From the NCBI RefSeq assembly GCF_014192095.1, contig NZ_JACHXN010000007.1, positions 124,001-188,000 on the forward strand: a stretch of 64,000 nt of DNA, written 5' to 3'. This DNA is from Phyllobacterium trifolii (GTDB lineage: Bacteria; Pseudomonadota; Alphaproteobacteria; Rhizobiales; Rhizobiaceae). The notes beneath the pieces are model-generated. The model worked only from the letters and a program-made list of their open reading frames with translations, was not told where the DNA came from and did no database searches. Made by a program: the position numbers and the translations under genes. Below are positions 19,247 through 27,701 of this stretch, piece by piece. How positions within the stretch are numbered: the first letter of the stretch is position 1; each line of letters opens with the position of its first letter.

Positions 19247-20401
19247 CTAAGACATTTTCGCTTTCAGATTGCTTGCTGCCATAGCATAGCCACCCATTGC
19301 GCCATCGATAAAGTGAATGTGGTCGTGGGCGCGTGGCGTCGGCACGAAACAGGTAATCAGCGCGGCATCCTGCCGGTGCAAGCCATATTGAACGATGCCC
19401 GCTTTCGCAGCGTTTTCGAGCAGCATTTCGATGCGGTGCGAACGCTGGCCATCGATGTCGATGGTCATCTTGAGGCCGTCGTCGAATTTGCGGAAATCGG
19501 AATTTTGCGACAATTCGATTTTGTAGCGCTTGGGATCGAAGCCGCCCGCAGTAAGTCCGAGCCTGTCGAGCAGAAAAGTTAAAATAATCTGTCCGATAAT
19601 CGCGAGTTTGCGCGAAAGGCGTTTACCCACCGGGGCGGTGGCCCGCGCTTCGACATCGACACCCTTGATCAACAAGTTTATCGGCGGGCCTTCGGCGGGA
19701 AGCGGGTGGGCGCCGCGGCTCTGCTCGGCTGTAACGGCAACGATATCGCTGACAAGCGTCTGGAATTCCTTGCTGGCACCTGATGGCCCCGGCACTGCGA
19801 TGATCGACATGATTTCGCCGTTGCGTGCCTCAATCGGATTCCAACGGCAGGAAAGACCGGTCAGGTCAGGCCTCGTACCGGAAGGAGCAGGTTCGATCGC
19901 GTAGGCGCCTGCTTTCATCTGCGCTTCCGCCCAACTCGCCCCACCACCGGCAAACATCGCGTAAGAAACGTCGGGGCTCACCCTGAAGCGGGCGACCCGC
20001 ACATCAAGACCCTCATTGCGGATATCGCGCATGGGGACAAGGGCGGCACGCAGGTTTAACTGTAGTTCATCGGCAACCCAGGATTGTACAGCTGCCAGCG
20101 CTTCGCGAGCGCGCGGAACGGTGAATGCCGGTAGTGCCACCAATGCCCCGTCGCCACCGAAAACAAAGGGATAGTTTTTCCTGTCGAGCACGTTGAGGAG
20201 AGCAGAGATGACACTCACGCCGGCCATGTTTACAGCCTTGTAGCGTCCCGCCTTGATCGCGAGGGTCGACTCAACAATATCGGCCGTTGCCAACACCCAG
20301 TCATCCGGGAGTGGCTTATAGTTGCCGGGGTCCGAAACACCCTCGAAGTGTTCGAAGACAGGGAGCGTTTCGAAGAAGTCGCCAGATGTTTCTGTGGTCA
20401 T
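19247..20401 (-). CDS. DUF3095 family protein, cyclase-like
   Basis: A 384-residue soluble protein of the DUF3095 family, whose function is not established as far as I know. Two blocks resemble the metal-binding loops of class III nucleotide cyclases: ATADIVEST (D41) and FVFGGDGALVALP (D84), spaced as in that fold. The first block shares D-x-x-E-S-T with the cyclase at 16121-17464 (GDMREST). No N-x3-R transition-state motif is obvious, so activity is uncertain. The C-terminal half contains KRLSRKLAIIGQIIL and FRKFDDGLKMTID, characteristic of the family. It converges on the dehydrogenase gene with 12 bases between stops and has its own promoter region upstream. Confidence 0.75.
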   Translation of the reverse strand: MTTETSGDFFETLPVFEHFEGVSDPGNYKPLPDDWVLATADIVESTLAIKAGRYKAVNMAGVSVISALLNVLDRKNYPFVFGGDGALVALPAFTVPRAREALAAVQSWVADELQLNLRAALVPMRDIRNEGLDVRVARFRVSPDVSYAMFAGGGASWAEAQMKAGAYAIEPAPSGTRPDLTGLSCRWNPIEARNGEIMSIIAVPGPSGASKEFQTLVSDIVAVTAEQSRGAHPLPAEGPPINLLIKGVDVEARATAPVGKRLSRKLAIIGQIILTFLLDRLGLTAGGFDPKRYKIELSQNSDFRKFDDGLKMTIDIDGQRSHRIEMLLENAAKAGIVQYGLHRQDAALITCFVPTPRAHDHIHFIDGAMGGYAMAASNLKAKMS

Positions 20402-20717
20402 GCATAAGGGTTAGCACAATCCAAAGTGGCGAGCGATGGGCGAACTGCATTGTGTGATGTCTGGACTTATAATGGAAAAACAACGGCCTCCTGAACGAGA
20501 GAGCAGGACAAGCGATTATCAACGGGAGATTGCTGTTGCGTTGTAAAAATGTGACAAAGCAAGAATACAATAGTTCATCGACTTGTGCCTCGGGCAAAGG
20601 TAGTGCAACCATGTGCACATTATTGATTCTGTGCCCTTTTCAACCAGTTCGAATTTTTAAATTTTAACGAGGATACTGGCATATTTTTGCTGCCAAGAGG
20701 AATGGTTCACTCCCACG
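20402..20717. promoter_or_regulatory. Divergent control region, DUF3095 gene / vjbR-like gene
   Basis: These 316 bases carry no supportable gene. The half nearest the vjbR-like gene is AT-rich (GAATTTTTAAATTTTAAC near 20650). A perfect 10-base palindrome, ATGTGCACAT, lies at 20611-20620, 98 bases before the vjbR-like start, and is a possible operator for a dimeric regulator, including autoregulation by the LuxR-type protein. Promoter elements could not be assigned with confidence. Confidence 0.45.
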
Positions 20718-21509
20718 ATGCATTTTAATCTGGCCCACTTTCCGGATTTCGAAGAAGGTTTTATAAGTGGGGCCGTCAAGCACGACACCCTTGAAATGCT
20801 TGTTGGCATCAGGCAGCAGCTGAATTGCCGCCACATCACGCATGTTGGCCATAGCGATCAGCCTGGCCCTTATCGCGGTCCTGCTCCGGATATATCCGTG
20901 CTCACCACTGTGCCGACGAAATGGGTGATGCGCTATGCAGCCAAGAACTACTTCTCGATTGATCCGATCATGCAGGCCGCAAGGGCATCTGGACAACATG
21001 GAAATGCACCTGGCACCATCCGCAACCTCGCAGCAGAGGGTGGATTGTCGCTAGAGGTGAGACACTTTCTGCGCGATTGCGAGTTGCGTGGTTTGGGTAA
21101 TCTCTACCTGGCTGTCGATGTTTCGAATGCACATGGCTTTCGCGGCGTTACGCTTTTTACTTTCGACATTGAACCGGCACATGAAGTTGCATTCGTGGAC
21201 GGGATGCGAAAGCGGTTGGCGACCGTTTCGACGCGCCTGCACAATGTGCTGCATGGCAATCGTAATCCGGGTCTTGCAGCGGTTGTCGCGAAGCTGTTGA
21301 CGAAACGCGAAATGGATTGTTTGTACTGGGCCGCCAACGGCAAAACCGACGGCGAAATTGGCGAGATTCTCAACATCGCCCGCTGGACCGTAGTGACCTA
21401 TCTGCAGAACGCCAAGAACAAGCTGGGTTGCTCCAATCGTACATCAACGGTGGCGACGGCCCTGGCCCTGGGCGTTATCGAGATGCCAGCCATCGCCAGC
21501 AGGTTCTGA
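20718..21509 (+). CDS. vjbR: LuxR-family regulator resembling Brucella VjbR
   Basis: A 263-residue transcription factor with an N-terminal autoinducer-binding domain (about 15-170) and a C-terminal LuxR helix-turn-helix (about 193-255, LTKREMDCLYWAANGKTDGE onward). The ligand-pocket pattern of the family is kept: W69, Y73, D82, P83 with the canonical spacing. The N-terminus (HFNLAHFPDF) and the helix-turn-helix (IARWTVVTYLQNAK) are very close to the Brucella VjbR sequence as I remember it. VjbR links quorum sensing to flagellar and type IV secretion genes in Brucella and also lies beside flagellar genes there. No luxI-type synthase is in the window. The ATG at 20718 aligns with the VjbR start, although the nearest AGAGGA is rather far upstream. 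Confidence 0.8.
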   Translation: MHFNLAHFPDFEEGFISGAVKHDTLEMLVGIRQQLNCRHITHVGHSDQPGPYRGPAPDISVLTTVPTKWVMRYAAKNYFSIDPIMQAARASGQHGNAPGTIRNLAAEGGLSLEVRHFLRDCELRGLGNLYLAVDVSNAHGFRGVTLFTFDIEPAHEVAFVDGMRKRLATVSTRLHNVLHGNRNPGLAAVVAKLLTKREMDCLYWAANGKTDGEIGEILNIARWTVVTYLQNAKNKLGCSNRTSTVATALALGVIEMPAIASRF

Positions 21510-21511
21510 AA

Positions 21512-21943
21512 CTATTCGGGTGCAGTCAGTTGTGGCAGCCGGGCGTTGTCGAATGCTGCCGCGAGCAGAGCCGTATTATCGGCCGGACTTTTGCCCGTTT
21601 CGGAAAATCGAACGTGATGCAAGTCGATTTCGCTGGAATCGGATGACAGGGTCAATCTGAAATAAGCATTCACGCCCATATTGCTGAATTCCAGATCAAG
21701 CATCACTTTTGGCGTTGAATTCCAGTCGAGTATGTACTCGCCACCGAGGCCGAAGGTAAGTGTATTGGGGTAAAAGGTCAGTTCCGTCGCAGAATTGACG
21801 ATGTCGGCAATATTGCCGAACAGTTCGCAACGAATGAAGGCGATATAGTCTGCGACATCCACCAGGCGAAGATCGTGTATGACTTCCTGCAGATGCACGG
21901 AGATGATCTCGACGCGGGCAACGGAATATTGTGTTCTCTTCAT
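21512..21943 (-). CDS. Conserved-looking hypothetical protein at end of flhB operon
   Basis: A 143-residue protein I do not recognise. It has no membrane segment or signal peptide and looks like a small globular beta-rich protein (VHLQEVIHDLRLVDVADYIAF, then alternating strands such as FGLGGEYILDW and NAYFRLTLSS). It is on the same strand as flhB, 26 bases after the flhB stop, so it is probably the last gene of the motA-to-flhB operon, and it abuts the vjbR-like gene tail to tail with 2 bases between stops. Codon use looks like its neighbours. A role linked to motility is suggested only by position. Confidence 0.6.
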   Translation of the reverse strand: MKRTQYSVARVEIISVHLQEVIHDLRLVDVADYIAFIRCELFGNIADIVNSATELTFYPNTLTFGLGGEYILDWNSTPKVMLDLEFSNMGVNAYFRLTLSSDSSEIDLHHVRFSETGKSPADNTALLAAAFDNARLPQLTAPE

Positions 21944-21969
21944 ATACTGATCCGCTTGAATTTAGGCAA

Positions 21970-23034
21970 TTATTTACGGCGTCCATTAACAAATTGAATG
22001 AGTTCGGCGACCGCCTTATAAAATTCCGGAGCTATCACGTGATTGACCTGGACCTGCTTATAAAGTGATCGCGCCAATTGGATATTCTCGAATATGGGTA
22101 TGTCATGCGCCTCGGCGATCTCCCTGATCTTGAGGGCGATGATATCTTGACCCTTTGCCACAACGACGGGTGCCCCGTCTTTGACAGGATTGTAACGCAG
22201 AGCAACCGAGAAGTGTGTCGGATTTGCGACGATCAGTGTGGCAGTCGGGACCGATGCGATCATGCGCTGACGCGCCCGGTCGCGGCCAAGTGAACGCAAG
22301 CGCGATTTGAGCAGCGGGTCGCCTTCTGCCTGTTTGTGTTCGTCTTTGATCTCCTGGCGTGTCATGCGAAGTTCGCTGCGCCAGTGAACACGCGTCCAGG
22401 CAAGGTCGAATGCCGCAAGCACGGTAACGGCAATCGCTACGGAGGAAAGCAGGCGCACGATATGCGTGCGGATGAGTTCGGGCAACTGGTTCGGCTCGGT
22501 GATGATCGCGTCGATGAAGAAATGGCTGTCCTTAAAGAAGATCATGAAGACGATGATGCTCGCGGCGGCAAATTTCAAAAAGGATTTGAGGAACTCGACG
22601 CGGCCTGCTGAACCGAAAAGACGCGACCAGCCCTTGACGATGGAAACGCGCGACGCTTCCGGCTGGATGCGGTCGAAGACGATGCGAGGCGCGTTCTGCA
22701 GGACAGATGCGAGGATACCTGCGCCAGGGACGATGATGAGGACCGGCAGCAAGGCCAAGCCGACCGCGGAGCCGATAATGCCAAATAATTGTCGCGCATC
22801 GTCGGCACTGTTGAGCCGCCAATCGTCGGATTTATCCATTAGTTCTGAAAGAAACAAGGCAAGCTTGGCGCCGCTGGGTACAACGACGAATACCATTATG
22901 ATGAGAAAAGCGATGATCGACGCGAGGATTGGTGCTTCCCGGGAGAAAGGCAGATTGCCCTTTTCAATTGCATCACTGATCTTTTTCTCAGTGGCTTCCT
23001 CGGTTTTGCTTTCCTTGTCGGCCGTATCTGCCAT
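21970..23034 (-). CDS. flhB: Flagellar export switch protein FlhB
   Basis: A 354-residue component of the flagellar type III export gate. The N-terminus DKESKTEEATEKKISDAIEKG is the expected FlhB signature, four membrane helices occupy about residues 33-215, and the cytoplasmic domain contains the self-cleavage motif NPTH at 271-274, which lets FlhB switch export from rod/hook to filament substrates. It lies 17 bases after fliG in the motA-fliM-orf-fliN-fliG-flhB operon. The length is normal for rhizobial FlhB. Confidence 0.96.
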   Translation of the reverse strand: MADTADKESKTEEATEKKISDAIEKGNLPFSREAPILASIIAFLIIMVFVVVPSGAKLALFLSELMDKSDDWRLNSADDARQLFGIIGSAVGLALLPVLIIVPGAGILASVLQNAPRIVFDRIQPEASRVSIVKGWSRLFGSAGRVEFLKSFLKFAAASIIVFMIFFKDSHFFIDAIITEPNQLPELIRTHIVRLLSSVAIAVTVLAAFDLAWTRVHWRSELRMTRQEIKDEHKQAEGDPLLKSRLRSLGRDRARQRMIASVPTATLIVANPTHFSVALRYNPVKDGAPVVVAKGQDIIALKIREIAEAHDIPIFENIQLARSLYKQVQVNHVIAPEFYKAVAELIQFVNGRRK

Positions 23035-23051
23035 TGGCTAGCGAACTCGCC

Positions 23052-24080
23052 TCACGCTGCAGGCTCTTCGGCTTCGAGTTTGAGGTCGCCACGATCTGCG
23101 AGCACAATAGCCGTGCGGGCAATTGTACGCCGTGCTTCTGTCACCGCATTGGCGTTGATGTTGGTCTGGCTGGAAAGTTCGGTTTCCACCATGCGCCGCC
23201 CGCGGGTGGACAGTGACTGCAAGATGAGTTCCTGTAGCTGCGGTTCGCAGCCGTGCAAGGCTGTCGTGACCACGTCGGTCTGGATTTCGTCGAAGAGAAC
23301 AAGCCGCGCGCGCTGTGATATGCGCACGATATCCTCGAAGGTGAACAGCTTGGCTTTGATCTTGGCGAGATCGTCAGCACCCAGATCGGTCAGGCCCGCA
23401 AGCAATTCGTCGATTTCGGATTTTTCCAGCTGATTGATGATATTGGCGATCGTTCCATGATGGCTCTTTTCGGAACTTGTATTGTCCTTGCCGGTGACTT
23501 CGCGCTGCAGGATGCCCTCCAGCATTGTCGAAACGGCTGGGCCAACCTGACGAATGTGCAACGTGCGCTGTATGATGGCGCTCCGCGCAGCTGCATCGAA
23601 ACGAATCAGGAGTTTGGCAGCAATATCCGACGGCAGGCGGGAAATAACATAGGCGCTTACCTGCGGATGTTGTGCGGTCAGATAGGCATGAAGCACGTCG
23701 GTTGGAATGCGTGGCAGCTGATCCCACACCGACTCCTGCGTCACCAATTCCGGACGCCGGTTCTCGATGACGGCGCTGGCCTCGTCGGCTGAGAGCGTTT
23801 CGCGTAACAGTCCTTCGAAGCGCATCCCGGCCTCGGATACCGGCGCGCCATCGGCAAAGGCGTTTTCGAACTGCTTGACCAGCTCTTCGAAATCACCCGG
23901 CGTGATCGGTTCGAGCTTGCGCGCGTGGCCGGCTAGCGAACGCAGATCATCGGCGGTGAAATGCTTGAGAAGCCGCGATGCGGATGGCCGCCCGATGGCA
24001 ACGAGCAATGCCGCCACCTTTTCGGGACCTGACAGATCCATGATGGCGCTTGAACTTTGAGGTATTTCTTGATCGCTCAT
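23052..24080 (-). CDS. fliG: Flagellar motor switch protein FliG
   Basis: A 342-residue rotor protein of the C-ring. The N-terminal block LSGPEKVAALLVAIG and the middle and C-terminal FliG domains are recognisable; the C-terminal region holds charged residues (FTFEDIVRISQRARLVLFDEI) corresponding to the torque-generating helix that contacts the stator MotA. It interacts with FliF in the MS ring and with FliM. It is followed by flhB after 17 bases and preceded by fliN. Confidence 0.95.
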   Translation of the reverse strand: MSDQEIPQSSSAIMDLSGPEKVAALLVAIGRPSASRLLKHFTADDLRSLAGHARKLEPITPGDFEELVKQFENAFADGAPVSEAGMRFEGLLRETLSADEASAVIENRRPELVTQESVWDQLPRIPTDVLHAYLTAQHPQVSAYVISRLPSDIAAKLLIRFDAAARSAIIQRTLHIRQVGPAVSTMLEGILQREVTGKDNTSSEKSHHGTIANIINQLEKSEIDELLAGLTDLGADDLAKIKAKLFTFEDIVRISQRARLVLFDEIQTDVVTTALHGCEPQLQELILQSLSTRGRRMVETELSSQTNINANAVTEARRTIARTAIVLADRGDLKLEAEEPAA

Positions 24081-24118
24081 GCGGCCCGGCTTCCAAGAGT
24101 TGTGGTGTGAATTTTGGA

Positions 24119-24472
24119 TCAGATGCCGCTGCCGATAACCTCGGTGAGGCTGACGCCGAAGCGAGAGGAATCGTCCTCAAGAACGATGACTTCCCCGCGG
24201 GCGATAACCCTGCCATTGACGACGATATCCACCGGATCGCCGATCTGCTTGTCCAGGGTGACAACGGCGCCGCGGCCAAGCTTCATAAGATTGGCGACGG
24301 GCATCGATGTACTGCCGAGCACGACCTGGACATCCACCGGGATGCCCATAATGAGATCGATGTTGGGCTTCGTGCCTCCCGATTTGCGGTTTGGCTGCGG
24401 ATCATCACGCTTCAAATCTTCGATCGCTTCGTTGAGTTCGTCTTCAATGGAGTTCTTGTCGGATATGGCCAT
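24119..24472 (-). CDS. fliN: Flagellar motor switch protein FliN
   Basis: A 117-residue C-ring protein consisting of an acidic N-terminal tail (ISDKNSIEDELNEAIEDL) and a SpoA/surface-presentation domain: IPVDVQVVLGSTSMPVANLM, then VDIVVNGRVIARGEVIVLED. FliN forms the base of the C-ring with FliM and helps dock the export apparatus. It lies between the unassigned orf and fliG, in the same orientation, with short gaps. The length is within the range for the family. Confidence 0.95.
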   Translation of the reverse strand: MAISDKNSIEDELNEAIEDLKRDDPQPNRKSGGTKPNIDLIMGIPVDVQVVLGSTSMPVANLMKLGRGAVVTLDKQIGDPVDIVVNGRVIARGEVIVLEDDSSRFGVSLTEVIGSGI

Positions 24473-24490
24473 GATTTGGAGAGCCCAGCG

Positions 24491-24949
24491 TTAGAGGACG
24501 GCGCTTGCCACATCGGCACTGCGCACGATGCGGTTGACGAATACAGGGAGATTCTTTGCGGAAGCCACCGGTGCGGCCTTGGCAACGAGCGCGGGCATTG
24601 CCGGGGCAATATCTGATTGCTGAACAGGTATCGGCATCACCCTGACATTATCCTTGAGATCATTTTTGGCCCGTTCGACGAGGTCGATGGCGCGGGTGAT
24701 TTCGGAACGCACACGATCCGAATCCTTCAGCCTGGCCTCAAGCCGGACGCTCTCGTCGCGGCAGGTTTCCCGCTCCGCCTGCAGGATCGCGAGCGCCTGC
24801 TGCAGGTTTGCGGCAGAGCTGGCAACTTGATGCGCCATGATGCGGCTCATAGTTGTGAGCCGGTTGGCCCTGCGCAGCGCCGCAAAGAAGACAACGAGCG
24901 ATACCGCCGTCAGCGCGATCGAAATGAAGTTAATCAGCGGCAAGCTCAT
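24491..24949 (-). CDS. Membrane-anchored coiled-coil protein between fliM and fliN, unassigned
   Basis: A 152-residue protein I do not recognise. A single membrane helix lies near the N-terminus (PLINFISIALTAVSLVVFFA), followed by a likely coiled coil (about residues 35-90, NLQQALAILQAERETCRDES onward) and a Pro/Ala-rich tail. I chose the ATG at 24949; longer forms reach 25018 and would overlap fliM further. Even so it overlaps the end of fliM by 20 bases, so it is translated from the same mRNA. An anchored coiled coil in the middle of the C-ring operon suggests a motor or basal-body accessory, by position only. Confidence 0.65.
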   Translation of the reverse strand: MSLPLINFISIALTAVSLVVFFAALRRANRLTTMSRIMAHQVASSAANLQQALAILQAERETCRDESVRLEARLKDSDRVRSEITRAIDLVERAKNDLKDNVRVMPIPVQQSDIAPAMPALVAKAAPVASAKNLPVFVNRIVRSADVASAVL

Positions 24950-25868
24950 CGAGGAGATCCTCTTCTTCATTGACGGAATCGGTGATCCGCACGGTGAATG
25001 CGCTGCCCGCTTTGCCAAGCCGACATTTGTAGAGCGCCTGTTTACCGCTGCGCAGACGGACCTGGTCGATTGCGTCCTTGGGCAAATACAACACCTGACC
25101 GGGCTGCAACAGGGCGACTTGTTCGAGCGTCATCGAACCTTGCTGCAGATAGGCTTCAACATCAATGCGGGCACGACTGACTTCGAGCCGCAGTTTCTTG
25201 GCCCATGCAGGATCGGAATGATGTGCAGGCTGGCGAAGCAACCGGGCAATTGCTTCCTGCATTGGCTTGAAACTGGATCGCGGCAAAAGGATCAGGATCT
25301 GACCGGAGCGGCCCGTAGCTTTCAAGGCGATCGTGCAGCAGATCATGCGTGTTTCCGTGACCGCACCTGGTGCAAGATGCACGGTCTCGACCAGGTCGCC
25401 GATCTGGAAAAGCGGCTCGCCGCCGGCCGAGAAGATATGATCGAGCGAAGCGGTAACATCGCTGAATATTTGTCCGGCGATGCCAAGGTCGACGGAGGTC
25501 AGCGGGCGCGCCGCAGCGCCAATGTCGGGACTCGCGCCGGAACCGAACAGTGCTTCAATACCGCAGTCGATAAAGTTGCGATCTGCAGCGAGCATCAGGC
25601 GTGATCCCCACTTGGCAACCGGAACCATACCGACGAGGCTGGCTCGCAGGAGGTTCTCGCCGATCGCATCCTTCTCAAGCGCTTCAATGCGGATGAATTC
25701 CGCACCTATTGCGACGTCTGTTTGAGCTGCAACCCTTGAACCGAATGAACCCGCAAGATCGCGGAAGACTGCTTCCAGCGATTTAAGGTCATCCACCGAG
25801 AGGCCTGCGGCCCGCAGAATGTTCTCTGCGAGTGCGTCCGGTCGTCTCTGTTCGACTTCAACCTCCAT
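24930..25868 (-). CDS. fliM: Flagellar motor switch protein FliM
   Basis: A 312-residue C-ring protein: middle CheC-like domain (about 40-200) and C-terminal SpoA domain (about 215-300, LRLEVSRARIDVEAYLQQGS then GQVLYLPKDAIDQVRLRSG). In rhizobia FliM couples the chemotaxis response regulator to rotor speed or direction. The canonical CheY-binding N-terminal peptide (LSQxEIDALL) is not visible, as in other rhizobial FliM proteins. The start lies 7 bases after the motA stop. Confidence 0.93.
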   Translation of the reverse strand: MEVEVEQRRPDALAENILRAAGLSVDDLKSLEAVFRDLAGSFGSRVAAQTDVAIGAEFIRIEALEKDAIGENLLRASLVGMVPVAKWGSRLMLAADRNFIDCGIEALFGSGASPDIGAAARPLTSVDLGIAGQIFSDVTASLDHIFSAGGEPLFQIGDLVETVHLAPGAVTETRMICCTIALKATGRSGQILILLPRSSFKPMQEAIARLLRQPAHHSDPAWAKKLRLEVSRARIDVEAYLQQGSMTLEQVALLQPGQVLYLPKDAIDQVRLRSGKQALYKCRLGKAGSAFTVRITDSVNEEEDLLDELAAD

Positions 25869-25875
25869 GATCGTC

Positions 25876-26757
25876 TTACGCCGCTTGCTGTAACGGGGCA
25901 GGGGCCGATGGCGTCAGCGTTTCCTGCTCGACAACATCGATGGACGGGCGATCATAGGCGGAAATGGTCTTGCGGCCGTACTCCAGCGCAATTTGCGGCA
26001 GAGCGCCATTCATATAAGCAAGCAACGTCTGCTTGACGATCATGTAGAGACGGTTTTGCTTCTCACGGGTGGTCTTGATCTTGGTGGCGATCGGGCCGAC
26101 GACGCCATAGGAGAGAAAAATACCGGCGAAGGTTCCGACCAGTGCCGCGCCTATCAAATGGCCGAGCACCTCCGGCGATTCGTTTAGCGCACCCATGGCC
26201 TTGATCACACCGAGTACGGCCGCGACGATGCCCAGTGCCGGAAGGCCTTCGGAGACGCTGACCATGGCATTATAGGGTTTGAGCTTGTCACGGGAGATGG
26301 TGTGGATCTCTTCGTCCATCAAGGCTTCGATCTCATGCGAGCGCGCATTGCCGATGATAATGAGACGGCAATAATCGCAGATGAAATGGGTCAGATCGTG
26401 GTTCTTGAGCACGCTCGGAAAGGATTGGAAAATTGTTGATTCCGTTGGGTTGTCAATGTGAACCTCAACCTCATTGCGCGACTTGGCACGCAATTCCCGC
26501 ATCAGGGCGTAAAGGACCCCGAGCACATCAAGGTAATCCCGCTGCTTGGGAATCTTGTTCGTAAAGGCTTCCATACAAGCCCGACCTGTATCCTTGACCG
26601 CCGAAAACGGATTGGCCACCAGGAAGGTGCCGAGCGCAGAGCCGCCGATGATGACGAATTCCCAAGGTTGCATGAGCACGGCAACATGGCCTCCCATTGC
26701 GATAAATCCGCCGAGAAGACATCCCATCGTCACGACGAGTCCAACAAGAATACCCAA
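25876..26757 (-). CDS. motA: Flagellar motor stator protein MotA
   Basis: A 293-residue inner-membrane stator subunit that forms the proton channel with MotB. Four membrane helices are present; the cytoplasmic loop contains the charged residues expected to contact FliG, and [21 protein letters not shown] carries the conserved Pro of helix three. I place the start at a TTG at 26757, giving [13 protein letters not shown], which matches other rhizobial MotA N-termini and is preceded by AGGAG; an upstream ATG would add 38 residues unlike the family. It is the first gene of the operon running to flhB, and a shared flagellar box precedes it. Confidence 0.93.
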   Translation of the reverse strand: MGILVGLVVTMGCLLGGFIAMGGHVAVLMQPWEFVIIGGSALGTFLVANPFSAVKDTGRACMEAFTNKIPKQRDYLDVLGVLYALMRELRAKSRNEVEVHIDNPTESTIFQSFPSVLKNHDLTHFICDYCRLIIIGNARSHEIEALMDEEIHTISRDKLKPYNAMVSVSEGLPALGIVAAVLGVIKAMGALNESPEVLGHLIGAALVGTFAGIFLSYGVVGPIATKIKTTREKQNRLYMIVKQTLLAYMNGALPQIALEYGRKTISAYDRPSIDVVEQETLTPSAPAPLQQAA

Positions 26758-26798
26758 GACGCTCTCCTGCACGTTTATCGATAGAGCGCTAACAGCGT

Positions 26799-26811
26799 CG
26801 GCTTGCGTGAA
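26799..26811 (-). promoter_or_regulatory. Flagellar box upstream of motA
   Basis: On the minus strand the sequence reads TTCACGCAAGCCG, 42 bases upstream of the motA start. It matches the element TTCRCGCAAGCTT found before five other flagellar transcription units in this window, in the same orientation relative to the gene and at a similar distance. This suggests a regulator site overlapping the core promoter, most plausibly for the Rem/FtcR-type regulator encoded at 44428-45099. Confidence 0.55.
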
Positions 26812-26862
26812 CCTTGCAGCAATGGGAGTTGGCCCTGTGGCGCGAGGATCCGTACCGCCAGC

Positions 26863-26875
26863 TTCAGGCAAGCTT
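26863..26875 (+). promoter_or_regulatory. Flagellar box upstream of the DUF1217-flgF operon
   Basis: TTCAGGCAAGCTT, 44 bases upstream of the DUF1217 gene. It lies only 52 bases from the oppositely oriented motA box, so the intergenic region carries one box per divergent operon. Confidence 0.55.
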
Positions 26876-26918
26876 GATTTGACACATAGGAGCCAAACGT
26901 TTTCAGGAAAGGCGCATC

Positions 26919-27701
26919 ATGATCAATACGATGACGGGCTATAGGCTCATTGCCGCCGACTTGCCGCGCTCGCTCGCCCGCGTCTCCAAGGAGCCGATCG
27001 TTCAGCGTGAGAGCGATTACTATCTGAAAAATATAGGCAATGTGAAATCCCTCGACGATTTCATGAAAGACACGAAGCTGTACAATTATGCATTGAAGGC
27101 GTTCGGGCTTGAAGATATGGCCTATGCCAAAGCCTTCATCCGCAAGGTACTCACCGAAGGCATCGACAATCCCGACAGTTTCGCCAACAAGCTTACGGAC
27201 CCCCGTTACAAGGAACTCGCGACGAGATTCAATTTCGTCAAGCTTGGCGACAAGACAACCGCCCAGCCTGAAGTGAAGCAGCCCATCGTCGACAAATATG
27301 TGCGCCAGACGCTTGAGGTCGAGACGGGTCAGCAGAATGAGGGCGTGCGGCTGGCACTGTATTTCGCTCGCAAGGCGCCGACCATTACCAATGCTTTCGA
27401 GATACTTGGTGACAAGGCGCTTCTGCAGGTCTTCCAGGCAACCTTCAACATGCCGGCACAGATGTCCAATCTCGACATCGACCGGCAGGCCAAACTGGTC
27501 GAGGACAAACTTGATCTGAAGGATCTCAAGGACCCAGCCAAACTCGAGAAGCTGTTGACGCGGTTCACTGCCATGTATGAGATGAACAATCCTTCCACCG
27601 CTGCGAGCGCACCATCCTTGCTGCTCGGCGGAACCTCAACGATCGGGATATCGGCAAGCATTCTCGCGACCCTGCAATCCTTCAAGCTGGGTGGTCGTTG
27701 A
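26919..27701 (+). CDS. DUF1217 domain protein of the flagellar cluster
   Basis: A 260-residue soluble protein of the DUF1217 family, which is commonly encoded beside flgF in rhizobial flagellar clusters; its role is not established as far as I know. The family is recognisable from RVSKEPIVQRESDYYLKNIG and the following mainly helical sequence (DDFMKDTKLYNYALKAFGLE, then KLTDPRYKELATRF). No signal or membrane segment is visible. The ATG at 26919 follows AGGAAAGG. The stop codon overlaps the flgF start (TGATG), so the two are translationally coupled. Confidence 0.8.
   Translation: MINTMTGYRLIAADLPRSLARVSKEPIVQRESDYYLKNIGNVKSLDDFMKDTKLYNYALKAFGLEDMAYAKAFIRKVLTEGIDNPDSFANKLTDPRYKELATRFNFVKLGDKTTAQPEVKQPIVDKYVRQTLEVETGQQNEGVRLALYFARKAPTITNAFEILGDKALLQVFQATFNMPAQMSNLDIDRQAKLVEDKLDLKDLKDPAKLEKLLTRFTAMYEMNNPSTAASAPSLLLGGTSTIGISASILATLQSFKLGGR

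Noticed and set aside
26758-26871. 38-residue N-terminal extension of MotA
   Set aside because: It runs through the flagellar box and does not resemble MotA; the TTG at 26757 gives the standard N-terminus with a good ribosome site.
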